Part shown: piece by piece, positions 1-10,441 of the stretch | Position numbering within the stretch: the first letter of the stretch is position 1 | How the letters are laid out: every line of letters begins with the position of its first letter | Assembly: GCA_033239525.1 (NCBI GenBank) | Contig: BSYO01000036.1 | Coordinates: forward strand, 4,920,126 to 4,984,125 | Source of the DNA: Nepenthes gracilis | Lineage: Eukaryota > Streptophyta > Magnoliopsida > Caryophyllales > Nepenthaceae | Direction of reading: 5' to 3' | Length of the DNA: 64,000 nt | Made by a program: the position numbers and the translations under genes | Notes under the pieces: generated by a model | What the model saw: the letters and a program-made list of their open reading frames with translations, nothing else | Told to the model about the DNA's origin: nothing | Database searches by the model: none

Positions 1-25
1 AAAAATTGGTGGAAATAAACAGGGT

Positions 26-459
26 TTGGGGTATGTTGTAAATTTTGTACAAACTGACGTGAAACCTAAAACTATGTTTATTCCCGCCACAAAAATTCCA
101 CACAAACATGCCTACACACCCAAAGTCATCAAGGTCGTGCCTCAACGTGTGAATAACAGATTTGTCTCAACTAATCTAGGTAATCACAAGGCTATGAACA
201 ATTCGTCCATCCCTAAGTTTGTGCCTACCTGTCATGCATGTGGGAAAGTTGGTCACATTAGCCCACGGTGCTACACCATGAATCCTTTGCACAACCAAAG
301 ACTAGGCTAAACATGAATAAACTTGTTGATCACCTTCAACATTTAGATGTACAAGTTAAAAGTTTAAATGCAAGAGTGCATTCAGTGAGACAAGTTTTGG
401 TTAAGAAAAGTGTGCTATATTACCCCTTAGCCATTCGTGACAAAAAGGGGGAGATTTGA
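26..459 (+). pseudogene. Sirevirus-like gag remnant with zinc knuckle
   Basis: The first frame (26-310, 94 codons) carries a knuckle of the form C-x2-C-x4-H-x4-C at residues 69-82, the nucleocapsid motif that binds RNA in copia gag proteins. The reading then shifts frame near 268-310 and continues in an overlapping frame to 459, which is basic and ends in residues encoded by the first purine tract. The protease that normally follows is missing. The start is not the true gag start, which lies outside the window. I read this as a frameshifted relic and not an expressed gene. Confidence 0.7.
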
Positions 460-911
460 TTCACTTTGATAGGGGGAGCTTAGGGGAGACCCTGCTTATT
501 TTGGGGGAGTTTTGTTATTTGCATATTAGTTCAAGTTATTATTACTTGAGGGGGAGTTCTGTTTATTTTCGTTAGGGGGAGGATTGTTGTCTGTTATATT
601 GTTGCATGTTATTAATGCATGTGTCTCATGTTTATGTACCATGCATGCTGTTATATTGTTATTATTTTTTTGCTTTGTTGGTACTAACCTTGCTTGCCCA
701 GGACACTACAGTATACAGGCTGTCAACGCAAGTATTCATCACATCGCCTCAGCAGCTCTCGTATAGCTACTTTCATTGCTTTTGTCTCTTATGTATCATT
801 AGGCGTTGGTTTTCATGTACACGGGTTCTATCTCGGTGGTGTCTGAATCCGTAATTCACTTGTATTTATTTATTTTCTGAGTTTTGTCACGAAATTACCA
901 AAGGGGGAGAT
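442..911 (+). repeat. Repeated polypurine tracts before the 3' LTR
   Basis: AGGGGGAG-like tracts occur near 442-457, 470-481, 501-513, 548-558 and 571-583, and again at 900-911 directly before the LTR. The last is the expected primer for plus-strand DNA synthesis. The others look like amplified copies of it, as described for Sireviruses. Short open frames between 584 and 854 show no recognisable protein features. Confidence 0.65.
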
Positions 912-1895
912 TGTTAGAGACATTTGTCTAATTGGCATATTCCGTGACCATATGTATTATTGTATTAATGTCGGGTTGTGGGTTGTCGGTTTAAAGTTCA
1001 TTCGATCCGCCGTCCAACCGCTCAAGCCCATCCAAAGCCTGGCCCGCCGCCAAGAGCTCGATTCCCGCTCAAGCGCAAAAACCAAAATGATGGCCGCTCG
1101 CCTTCCGTTCGATAGCCGCTCGAGCCGAAAATCCAGTAGGTCGCCCGCTCGCTACACGCCCTCCAGCCGCTCGAGCGGCGGCCCAACGGGCAGAATTTTT
1201 GAACGCGTTTTTAGCTCCACTATAAATTCTAGCCTTATTTTTTGAAACCCTAAGAATTCTGCAGAGTTGATTTACGTGCCTCATTGGAGAAGAAAGCCTA
1301 AAATGCTCGATTATTCCTACTTCTCTTGAGAAAACTAATCTCTACAATATTGCTCTACATGTTCTAATTAGTTTTCTCACCCACTTTCTTTCACCATTGA
1401 AATTTTGCCTTCTACCAACGTTGGAGACCTTGGTTCGTAAAGAAGGAGACTTGTTCGTGATTGGAAATTCAAGTGGTTCGAGGGAAGATTGACGTGAAGA
1501 CCGAAAGGTATCCGGTTCCGTTGCCGCGGGCAAATCCAAGGAGTTCCTTGGTAGGGATCACGTGGCGAGAGTAAGTCGGCTAGGTTAGCGCGTCGTTACC
1601 ACCCGGTCTGTAAGTTGATTTTCATAGTGCATTGCTTCCCTGACCGTTGAAACCCGGAGTATTTTTCTCGATACCGTGGGTATTGAGTTTTCACTTCGTC
1701 ACCAAAAATCACGCCTTTATTATTATTGCTCATTGTTGTTAATATTGTGCATGCTTATTAGTTCCGTTTACATCTAGAGTTAAATATCCCTTACGTGTAT
1801 CGGATATTTAATTTATTTTTTGCTTCCGCTATACTTTTTTACGGGGTCGAAACTTGATTTTCCACGAAAGCACCAAGACGTGCTTTTTCACTACA
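912..1895 (+). repeat. 3' LTR of the Sirevirus-like element
   Basis: The LTR begins with TGTTAGAGAC immediately after the polypurine tract and appears to end in CTACA at 1895; an end at 1890 is also possible. It contains a GC-rich, CpG-rich block at about 1005-1200 with repeated palindromic CGCTCGAGC motifs. A TATA box, TATAAAT, follows at 1221-1227, placing the expected transcription start near 1250. The 5' LTR is outside the window, so neither age nor target duplication can be judged. Confidence 0.65.
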
Positions 1896-2466
1896 TATTA
1901 AATATTAAAATACTAATTTTTAATTTATTTTATTTCAATAACAAAATATGATAATAAAAATTTTTAACTATATTCTTATTTTATTCTATTATTTAAAAAT
2001 AATTATTCTATTATTATATTATTCTGTTATAATAACTAAATATGTCACTATAATTAAAATTATTAGATAAATTATTTTTGAGATTTCAATAAATAATGCT
2101 GATCAATGTTGTAAAATTTATATTAAAAGGTTATAATTATCCCTTTGCAAAAAAATTTATAACAGTCTTATTGCATTTTCATTAAAGAGGTTTATCATAA
2201 TTGAAGGCTCTGTGGTGCAAATTTCATCCGCATGAATGATTATTTTAGATAATAAAAATGAACACTTTGATAAGATCTAATATACTGCATTCGAACTTGT
2301 TTTTATCTCTTCTACTGCTCTTGTGGCTCTATGCTCAAAAGAGATATCAATCTTGTATTCTTAATTATCAGGCACTTTAAATAATTTAGCGTGTTACTGA
2401 TTTGAGTATTTTTAATAATTTTGATAATATAAGGGAGCATTATAGTTTCTTATTTGTGTTTACTAT
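1896..2466. other. AT-rich intergenic DNA, partly duplicated
   Basis: No gene is visible. From about 2200 to 2440 the sequence aligns by eye with 54240-54455 at roughly two thirds identity, so this is the distal end of the duplicated PGIP segment. The rest is A/T-rich sequence with no further structure that I can name. Confidence 0.5.
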
Positions 2467-3266
2467 TGTTGGGAATGCTGGTCAATCGAACAAAATCGAG
2501 CAAAAAAGGATGACTGGCCCACATCACCCCCGTCAAAGTAATGAGAAATAGGAATAACACATAAAATTTTTAAGTGAAAAATTTTCTTATAAATAAGAGA
2601 AAAAAATTACGAGACATTTAATTCACGGACAATTTACTAAGTATATTGGTTACACAAACTCTTTAACTATATAAATCCTTAGAGAGTTTAGAATAGAAAT
2701 AAGAGCAAAATATAAAAGTAAAAGTGGCTACTCTTTATGTTCTCTATTTCACTTTTCTCTTTCTCACTTCTCTCTGGACACTTACACTTAGTATACATAT
2801 ATATACAAATAATAATCGAGCGGCCGCCTATCCAATAGGCAGGTTGCGTGCACAATACGGCTTGCCACCAATTTTGTAACTTGCAACTAACTCTGTTAAG
2901 TGACATTCTGTTATGAAGAATTGGCCTATTCTACAAATCGACTACCAACTTTAAAAGTCAACTTCTCTTTTTGAAAAACTATTTACGCGGACTTTGTAGG
3001 TAACAAACTTTTTTGTTAGAGTTTCCAGGCGTTAATCAAAATTTTTGGCTTTTTTTGTCTAGAGTTTTTGAACATAATCCCATATTCTTAATCAGAAATT
3101 TCGGTCGTTAACCAATGTCCTCTACCTTTAGATATTATCCTCGATCATAAATTGGTATTCTTTCTACTTCGGCCGAGTGAAGTTATTCTGGCCTTTATTC
3201 CACTTCGGCCACAAGCCTGCACGGCAAACAATGTTTCAAACATGGGGGTGACCCTCAATTGGAACA
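2467..3266. mobile_element. Solo LTR, probably Ty1/copia
   Basis: An 800-bp segment starts TGTTGGGAATG, ends GGAACA and is bracketed by the same 5 bp, ACTAT, at 2462-2466 and 3267-3271. The opening resembles LTRs of the copia Tork/Angela type. There is no internal coding sequence, as expected when two LTRs of one insertion recombine. Orientation and family are inferred from the ends only. Confidence 0.5.
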
Positions 3267-3271
3267 ACTAT

Positions 3272-4699
3272 ATAAATAGCTTATCTTTTTAGTCTAAAAC
3301 CTATTTAATAATGTACATTACAGTATCAACAATGTTGCCCCTAACTGATAGGCCCACCTTCACTGAACGTAGATATTATCATCTACAATAATTTTTCATT
3401 ATTTAAAATATAAAATATAATATCTTTATTATTTAATTATCTTTTAGATATTTATATAAATTTATTAATATAAATATAGACAAATAAAAAATTTATTACA
3501 ATAAAATATATAAAAAAATATTTGAAGAGTATTTTTTTAAATATTTCACCTAATCAAATCCCCAGGCAGCCCGAATCAAATATTTAAGTCAGGCTTTACG
3601 TCTTGTCCTCCATTGGCAAAACTTTATTTGTTAAAAGCATTATAATTATAAATTTTATAATCAAATAAATTTAACATCGTTCTTATCAGTTAGTTTATAA
3701 GGTCGGCTGTTCTATGTCACACCTTTAACTATTCTTTTTCCTAACATTATATGGGAAATTATTATTTCCACAATAGTAGTTTTCAATATATATATATTTT
3801 CATTTTAGAAATCTTAAATAAATTACTATCTTTTATAATTTATGACAATAGTAGTTTTAAGGGTCAATCACCCTTGGACAAATAAATAAAAAAAATATTA
3901 GGTGGATATTTTTTTTTATAATTTTTAATATATTCTTAATATTAAGGTATTTTATGCATTTATTTTTATTGATAATTTTATTTAAAAATATATATGTAAA
4001 TAAAACATTGATTAAAATATTTTTAAAAATAACCAAAAAAAATATTTTTTTCATAATCAAATCATTTGGATGCAATGAGACATTTGCAACCTTTAATGTC
4101 TTTATATGCAAAGTGTACACACTTACTAATCTTCAGACGGCACAGTAGCGCTCTTGGCATGTCTTTCATTCGTAACGGTAAAAAAATTTAATGCATAATA
4201 TTTAAATTAATAAAAAAATATTTAAATATTTTTAAATCTTTTGTCAGATTAAATATTTTTAAAATTTTAATATTTGGAAAAAAGTAAATATAAAATATAA
4301 TTATTTTTTATTTTAAAATTATCACCGGTGAATATTCAGGTTCATTATACTATTCAATAGGGAGAAACCCAGTTTCAATGTATTCTCGGCAAATGATTTG
4401 TTGAAATGACAGAGGTCAAACTCCGACTACTCGACATACAAATCAATTTTAAATAACCAAATAAAAAAAAAAATCAAAATTTTTCTACAATTGACGGATA
4501 AAAAAGCACCTCAAGAATACTTATCTTAGCATATTTAATATAAATTTATTTTTTATTTATCTCTCAATTATTTTATCTCATTTAATACTTTGTTCATTAG
4601 TTTATATAAATAGACATTTTAAAATAAAATAAAATAAAATAATAATAGTGTATTATTTTTTAAAATACATGTTCCGCTAAAACTCTCTAAAACCCTTTC
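3272..4699. other. AT-rich upstream region of PGIP copy 1
   Basis: No convincing gene is present; the open frames around 3857-4148 are low-complexity Lys/Ile/Asn stretches. Three parts are duplicated elsewhere. 3480-3850 matches 33290-33660 (for example an ATTATATGGGAAA block). About 4117-4205 matches 54480-54658. About 4206 onward matches 61046 onward up to PGIP copy 2. A purine-rich AAAAT repeat lies at about 4619-4645. Confidence 0.5.
4414..4419 (-). promoter_or_regulatory. Candidate W-box upstream of PGIP copy 1
   Basis: On the minus strand this reads TTGACC, the core bound by WRKY factors that drive pathogen-responsive genes. The same motif in the same context lies at 61250-61255 before PGIP copy 2. 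Binding is inferred and not shown. Confidence 0.35.
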
Positions 4700-4707
4700 T
4701 ATAAATA
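4700..4707 (+). promoter_or_regulatory. TATA box of PGIP copy 1
   Basis: TATAAATA lies 55 bp before the chosen ATG at 4755. Transcription would be expected to start near 4730. The in-frame upstream ATG at 4731 would then sit at the very start of the transcript and is unlikely to be used. Confidence 0.6.
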
Positions 4708-4754
4708 ACGCAGCTCTCACATCGTATCGCATGTCCAACACAACGCCTCCTGCT

Positions 4755-5765
4755 ATGGAGACACCGACGATCTCCCTCTTCTGCCTCTCTCTCTTCCTCT
4801 TCGCCGCCACTCTGATGCCGCCGTCAGTCTCCGTCTGCAACGCGCATGACAAGGCAGTCCTCCTCAAAATTAAGGAGGAATTGGGCAATCCGTACGCCCT
4901 GACCACGTGGCAATCAGGCAGCGACTGCTGCAAAGGATGGTACGCCGTCAAGTGCAACACCACCACCCACCGCATCACCGAGATCTTGGTCCAGTACGAC
5001 GACAACCTCTCCGGCCAAATACCCGCAGCGGTGGGCGACCTCCCTTACCTCGAGCTCCTCTTCTTCCACAAGCTCCCAAAACTCACTGGGACAATTCCAG
5101 AAACAGTGGCCAAGCTTAAATATCTCCAGATGCTCTGGATCACCTGGACCAACATCACCGGCCCTTTACCTGCCATTATCGGCAAAATCAAGAGCTTAAC
5201 ATACATCAATCTCGCATTCAACAACCTAACGGGCCCAATCCCACCGTCGCTCTCCTCGCTACCGAATCTAGATTATCTCGATATTTCTCGGAACAAACTA
5301 ACCGGATCGATTCCTCCGAGCTTCGGATCCTTTCAGAGCAAGGATTTTTCCCTCAGGCTGTCCCACAATCAATTATCCGGCCAGATCCCGAGCTCATTAG
5401 GAGATGCTGCGTTGGATGCGGTGGATTTATCGCGAAACATGCTCACCGGCGATGCATCGTTCCTCTTCGGGAAGAACAAATCGGTGCTCTCCTATGTAGA
5501 TCTGTCGAGGAATATGCTGTCGTTTGATTTTTCGAACGTGGAGTTCAATCCTACGAAGTTGCAGTACATTGACCTGAATCACAATGGGATTTATGGGAAG
5601 TTGCCGGAAGGGTTAACAGAGCTGCCGAATTTGCAGTTTTTGAATGTGAGCTACAACATGCTGTGTGGCCGGATTCCCGTCGGCGGCCGCTTGCAGAGCT
5701 TCGATCAGTACAACTATCTTCATAATAAGTGCTTGTGCGGTAATCCTTTGCCGGTTTGCAAGTAA
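4755..5765 (+). CDS. PGIP: Polygalacturonase-inhibiting protein, copy 1
   Basis: This intact, intronless gene encodes 336 residues, the usual family length. Residues 1 to about 27 form a hydrophobic signal peptide, so the product should enter the secretory path and reach the cell wall. Next comes the N-terminal cap with C28, C58, C59 and C67. About ten 24-residue leucine-rich repeats of the extracellular xxLxLxxNxLxGxIP type span roughly 74-317, and a C-terminal cap follows with C304, C326, C328 and C335. Possible N-glycosylation sites include N68, N84, N133, N157, N241 and N297. PGIPs bind microbial or insect polygalacturonases and slow pectin breakdown. A longer frame starts at 4731, but copy 2 has no in-frame ATG there, so I chose the shared METPTISL start. 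FLOR1-like leucine-rich proteins are the nearest alternative. Confidence 0.92.
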   Translation: METPTISLFCLSLFLFAATLMPPSVSVCNAHDKAVLLKIKEELGNPYALTTWQSGSDCCKGWYAVKCNTTTHRITEILVQYDDNLSGQIPAAVGDLPYLELLFFHKLPKLTGTIPETVAKLKYLQMLWITWTNITGPLPAIIGKIKSLTYINLAFNNLTGPIPPSLSSLPNLDYLDISRNKLTGSIPPSFGSFQSKDFSLRLSHNQLSGQIPSSLGDAALDAVDLSRNMLTGDASFLFGKNKSVLSYVDLSRNMLSFDFSNVEFNPTKLQYIDLNHNGIYGKLPEGLTELPNLQFLNVSYNMLCGRIPVGGRLQSFDQYNYLHNKCLCGNPLPVCK

Positions 5766-5811
5766 TTGAAAATCCCCGGCGAACTGATCACGGTGGCTCG
5801 CCGGAAAGTTC

Positions 5812-5817
5812 AATAAA
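5812..5817 (+). terminator. Polyadenylation signal of PGIP copy 1
   Basis: AATAAA lies 47 bp after the stop codon, in sequence conserved with PGIP copy 2 (62637-62642). This is a plausible near-upstream polyadenylation element. Confidence 0.5.
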
Positions 5818-6045
5818 ATATACCGTTGGACGACTTTTCATTCGTCGCTGTGTTTTCTGGGTTACTAATCAGAGTGTGAAAGCAGAATGGAAAGCTGGGA
5901 TTGTGTTGAACCGCTGATCCTCCTAATAAATATTAGCAGTTATCAGTGATCTCTGTAAATGGCGACTTAAATATTAATTAACGGCACTTATTATATATTT
6001 TTAAATTCTTTTTTATTTTGAAGCACTTAAATATTAAAATATTTA

Positions 6046-7000
6046 TGATGCGTCCTCAAATCTAAATTTTAAACAGATTTAAGACTATTTGATCATCTGA
6101 ATTTGATTTCGTTCATCGAGTTTGAATCCTTCACACAATTACAGCAAATGAGAGGTCATGTGCAAACGGGATGTTATCCCACTAAAAACATTCTGATATT
6201 TAAGTCAATAATTAGCCTTCGAATTTCAAGAAGGTAAAGGGAATAAATGCGATGGGAAGGTGAAGAGTGTTTGTGATGGGAGTTCTGCTATCAACGCGAG
6301 AGGCTTCTTGAGGCTCGTAAGGAGCATCATCTCTCAGCACTTGTGTTCGCAAAGAACGTAAGGACAAAGTGAGTTAGAGTTCTGCAAGCGCGGGAGCTTT
6401 CGGAATCATGAAAGTGTTGAGTGAGTTTAACAGTTTTTTAGCAGAGAGGTGAACGTACCCTAGAGTGAAGACTCCATGAACTTTTATAAATGGAATGTTA
6501 AGCGGCCTTCATTAGGTAGGAAGGCTTGATTCCTACATTTTGTCGGGATTGCTTCCTTTCTAGGTATGGAGTTTTAATGGCAGCAACAGCTCCAGGGATT
6601 GATTGTCTTCCCTCTACGTTTTGTAACCGTTAGGGTTTACTGTAGATAGGAAGAAAGAATCTGACGCTTTCTCATGGAACATGCACTAAATCTGCTGATG
6701 ACCGTTACAATGAAGATTGCCTTCTGACAAGACGAAAAATCAGGAGAGAGAACGGTTATTGGTCATGTACAGAAGTGTGGTCGTAATTGGGCTTGGCCCA
6801 TGTGAGGCTTGCTCTGAGCCGGCCTATTGTGACACTTCCGGTCAACAAAAATGTTGTTCATTCTAAGAGCCTGTTGTCCACCCAACTTGACTTTTCGTTC
6901 GATCAATAGTTGGCATTAACCGTCCAGATGCACATATGGGCCATTGTAAATATGGGTCATTCATCCCTCTTGGGCCAGCTTATTATGGGCGCACCCATTA
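6046..7000 (-). repeat. 3' LTR of Tat-A
   Basis: The 955-bp LTR pairs with 16042-16998 over its whole length. It contains TTTATAAA near 6484, in the position of the TATAAAA box of the other LTR. The sequence at 7001-7015 reads on the minus strand as a purine-rich tract ending GGAGGGCTAG, the polypurine tract. Confidence 0.85.
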
Positions 7001-7602
7001 CTAGCCCTCCATATTGATAGTTTGAATTTTGACTTTTAGTTTGTTTATGATGGGATGTGCCTGGCTAGTGTCCGTTAAGATCTACTGGACTAATGGCGGA
7101 AGCATTGACCAGAATCGTTGACCGTCTAGAGCAAAGTTTAGAAAACCTCTAAAGGAAGAGTTGATTGGATTTGTTGACTATCCAGGCCAAAATTCGGAGA
7201 TCTGCTGAAGGAATCGTTGACTGTCAAGGCTAGAATCCGAAGTACTTGCAATAGTTGGAACAACGCGCCATCATCAACTGGCCTGTCAGTTGAAAAGGTA
7301 GCCACGTGTTTGCACGTGGTGAATTCAAGATCCTGGTAATTAATGTACCAGAGGATTTGATTCGACCTTGCCTGTTTAGGAAACGACACGTGGCAGCAAT
7401 GACGGCGCACATTTACATGACGATTAACGTGCATGGCATTCACACTGCCCTTTAAGCTGTACATCTATTTTATTTTTAAATTTTTCATGCTTTCCTTCAT
7501 CTTCCACGAGAAAACCCTAAGTGTTGTGCCATCCTCTTTCTTGCCTCCACCTCTGTGGCTTCCGTTATCGAAATTGTCTCAGTCCTCAGGGAAATTGATG
7601 TG

Positions 7603-9618
7603 ATGGAGTTGTACGTAGAGTATAACATCCCAAATAAGGTTTCCTTCTGAGTCCTTGCCATAGAAGATAGGGCGTGTTTGCCGCCTGAGGGGTTCGTTAC
7701 TATCTATGAAGCCCACTTGAGGAGTGGTCTACGCATTCCAGTCTTTGATGAGCTGCTAGAGATTCTCACGGCTCTTCAGGTTCCTATCGCACAATTCCAC
7801 GCGAATGGCGTGCAGTATCTCTACACCTTTTGCTTATTCCTTCGCCAGCATTCGAGACGGTTATCTGTGGATATTGTGAGGGTCCTGTATAAGTTTAACC
7901 AGGGAGCGGAGAGGATCTCCCTAACCCCACGTGGCAGACTCCAAGTTAGTTTTGTCATTTATGACTCCTTAAAGAAATGGAAAACCGGTTCTTTTTTATT
8001 CATGTAGGTGAGTCCTGGCCATTGGCCAGGGAGTGGGCCAAGGTACTCGAGACTTACACTAGGACTCCTTTTGCTGAGGAGACGAAGTCCCTGGAGTCGT
8101 TGTTCAAGCTGGTGGAGGACCATTTTGTGGAGTTCCGGAGAGACCACCTGGTCTCTTATGTTGAGGCCAAGAATGCCAAATGGGGACCTTCTTCTATCGA
8201 GCAAAAAAATGAGGGAGCTTTCTAAGAAGAGGAAGGTCGGGGCCATCGTGATCGGAGTGCCACTCAGAGGGGAGTCACCAGGAAGTCCTAGTGGTGAAGA
8301 AGATGTCAACGGCGGCGGTGGTGATGCCTTCTTCATCCTCCTCCCCTGAGCCAAGGAGTGTTCTGGCTGGTCAGCTTTCAGGGGTAGGTGATAGTTCTAG
8401 TGTTGGCAGCGTCGAGTCTTCCGTTGACGTCTATAGGGCCAGACTATGCTCCTCCACTAACAGTGTTGTTCTGGCATTGTCACAGCCGGAGCTCCTGGTG
8501 CCATTGGAGCCTCCTACAGAGCCCACAACGGAGCGGGTTGCTGATCCACTGGAAGAGACACCATCTGGGGAACCCAAGGAGGTGCCTGCTATGCCTCCTA
8601 TTGCACTAATCTTGACATTATCTGGCAAGCCTGTTTCTGAAAAGCTTCAGGAGGCATAAGGAGCTCTAACCGCCAGAGAGTGTCAATCTGCGATTAGTGT
8701 TGATGTTGAGTTTGCAGAGGAGACCGCCGCCAGAGAACCTACCCAGGTTGTTGGTTCGATTGTGGAGAGGCAGGAGGAGTCCTCCGCTAGGGAGCCAGCA
8801 GGGATGGAGGACCTTACAGCGGAGCTGCAAGGGGAGCCTACGACGGAGGCCACTGCCAGGCTTGCTCAGGAGGATTCCACCACTAGTCCTCTATTGCAAG
8901 AACAAAGGTCTTGTGCCAGGCCAGTAAGACCAATGCGCAGGATTTGGTAGGTGAATTTCTTGCAACTGGTTTTTCCTTTAATTTTGATGTTGATAACACT
9001 TATCGTTACTTACCAAAAAAAAAAAAAAGATAACACTTATCGTGTTTGCAGACAGATAAAGTTTCGGCCACAGTTATCAAAGAGCTTGGCTAGCGAGACC
9101 TAGTGATGTCTGATAGGGATAGGGAGATTGCTTGGCTCGAGGAGTTGGTGGCACTGAAGGTAGAGTATCGAGAGGACGCAATCGCCCTATTGTTTATGCT
9201 TGCAGGCCTGGAGGCAAAGAATGCCAAACTGAGAGAGGAAAATGCCAATCTGAGAGAAGCTATGGTGGCCGACCTAGTAGAGGAGAGCGACAAGTTGAAA
9301 GAGGAGAACGCTCGCCTGAAAGAAGAGGTCGAATGGGCTATGAGGCACATTGACCAGTTTGCGGGGTAGATGACCACACTGGAGAACGAGTTGAGCATTC
9401 GCATCTGCCCTCATGAGGTCTTCAACATATTGTTGGCACGATTATGGGAGGGGGTCAATATTAGCCAGCGCATTGCACGGCTGACTGACCCCAATTTTCC
9501 AATTCAGTATCTCAGCCCAGAGAACCGTTCTGCCCAGCACTGTGAGAGCCTCTTGGGGGATCCTCGGAGTAGTCATAAGCCACCACCGCCTCCTTCTAGG
9601 AGCTCCACCCCTCCTTAG
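7603..9618 (+). pseudogene. Tat-A antisense gene (aORF): gypsy-type transposon domain plus coiled coil
   Basis: This frame runs opposite to gag-pol, between pol and the 3' LTR, where Tat elements keep their extra ORF. The first part (7603-8225) aligns with the matching frame of Tat-B and resembles the Pfam family called putative gypsy type transposon (Transposase_28). It is broken by TGA near 7648 and a frameshift near 7977. A Ser/Pro/Glu-rich acidic stretch follows (8291-8946). Then comes a likely intron (8947-9051) and a strong Leu/Glu heptad coiled coil (9103-9366). The end (9370-9618) contains a block of the form RIARLTDP that recurs in Tat-B, plus a proline tail. The molecular role of this protein is unknown. 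The start codon is a guess from alignment. Confidence 0.6.
8947..9051 (+). other. Likely intron in the Tat-A antisense gene
   Basis: The sequence begins GTAGGTGAAT and ends TTTGCAG, and separates the acidic and coiled-coil parts. Candidate introns lie at the corresponding place in Tat-B (28360-28538) and Tat-C (50835-50990). It holds a small poly(A)-tailed insertion at 9006-9028 flanked by 14-bp direct repeats. Simple joining does not give one clean frame, so the exact splice sites are uncertain. Confidence 0.4.
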
Positions 9619-10029
9619 CTTTTTATACTTTTGTTTTTCCCTTTGTATAATTACATTGCAAGTAATAAAGCAAGCAATTATTTTATTGTTGTTTAGTGTT
9701 ATGCCTTCATTGCCACTGTTTTCTTATTTGTGTTTGTCTGCTGTGTTGATCGGCCAACTTGATGAATTACTTGAAAGTTGGTTGTCCGCCTTGTTTGGGG
9801 CATCGCTAGTGTTTTTTGGAGGACTTGAGTCCTTGTGAAAGCACCAATGCAGATTTGGCTGTCATGCCAAGCCTGCTTGATACTCGTGTGTGAGTAAAGG
9901 TTTGGTGGGGTTATGCAAGTGTTGACTTGGGCGGCCAACTTTCGGGAGAAGTGTTTTGCTCCTGTCGATCATCGTTAACTGATCACGCTATCTCCTTATA
10001 AAGGAGGTCATCATTGGTACTATTTGAGC

Positions 10030-10250
10030 CTCCTAAGATTTTGACCACGAACGGGCCACTTGGATGACCAAGATTTAGATACGACTACTTATGGACCGCC
10101 TGGATGACCAGGGTTTAAATATGATCACTTATGGCCACTTGAATGATCGAGGTTTAAATACGACCGCTCATGAGCCACCTGGATGACCAGAGTTTATATA
10201 CGACCGCTTATGAGCTGCTTGGATGATCAGGGTTTAGTAACAAGCTGGTA
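10030..10250 (-). repeat. 40-bp minisatellite between pol and the antisense gene of Tat-A
   Basis: About five copies of a roughly 40-bp unit centred on GCCTGGATGACCAGGGTTTA lie just past the end of pol. A related array with similar flanks occurs in Tat-E at about 57780-58050, so the block is an inherited part of these elements. The spacers at 9630-10030 and 10260-10440 show no gene. Confidence 0.65.
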
Positions 10251-10441
10251 AAAATCCACCCGACTTAGAAACAGGTTTAGGTCACTTAGTCCTACAATGA
10301 AAAAGACATACCAACATACAAGACAAGCACAAAAAGGGAGAAAATAAAACGCAGCATGCTAAAAAGAGAGTACTTATTTTATTAATTAAAAATTAAGTAC
10401 ATATATTTACATGCAGACGTGTGGATGACCTACCTGGACCC

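Larger units (their letters stand above)
1..1895 (+). mobile_element. 3' part of a Ty1/copia Sirevirus-like LTR retrotransposon
   Basis: The left edge of the window cuts this element, so its 5' LTR is not visible. What remains is, in order, a gag fragment with a CCHC zinc knuckle, a run of repeated purine-rich tracts, the final polypurine tract at 900-911 and a 3' LTR. Multiplied polypurine tracts before the 3' LTR and a CpG-rich LTR are known traits of Sireviruses. Protease, integrase, reverse transcriptase and RNase H are absent: gag debris runs almost straight into the first purine tract near 442. This is therefore an internally deleted copy that could move only with help from another element, if at all. 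Confidence 0.75.

Noticed and set aside
584..854. Two overlapping Cys/Leu-rich frames in the copia element
   Set aside because: They lie between purine tracts and the LTR, with no family match and T-rich composition.
3857..4148. Ile/Lys-rich frames on both strands
   Set aside because: Low-complexity AT DNA; composition explains the lack of stops.
4731..4754. Longer PGIP copy 1 start adding eight residues
   Set aside because: Copy 2 has no in-frame equivalent, and the ATG lies about 24-31 bp after the TATA box, at the expected transcript start. The shared start at 4755 begins a standard signal peptide.
4619..5005. 128-codon minus-strand frame over the PGIP copy 1 start
   Set aside because: Antisense shadow of a conserved coding region; the same shadow exists over copy 2 (61845-61552).
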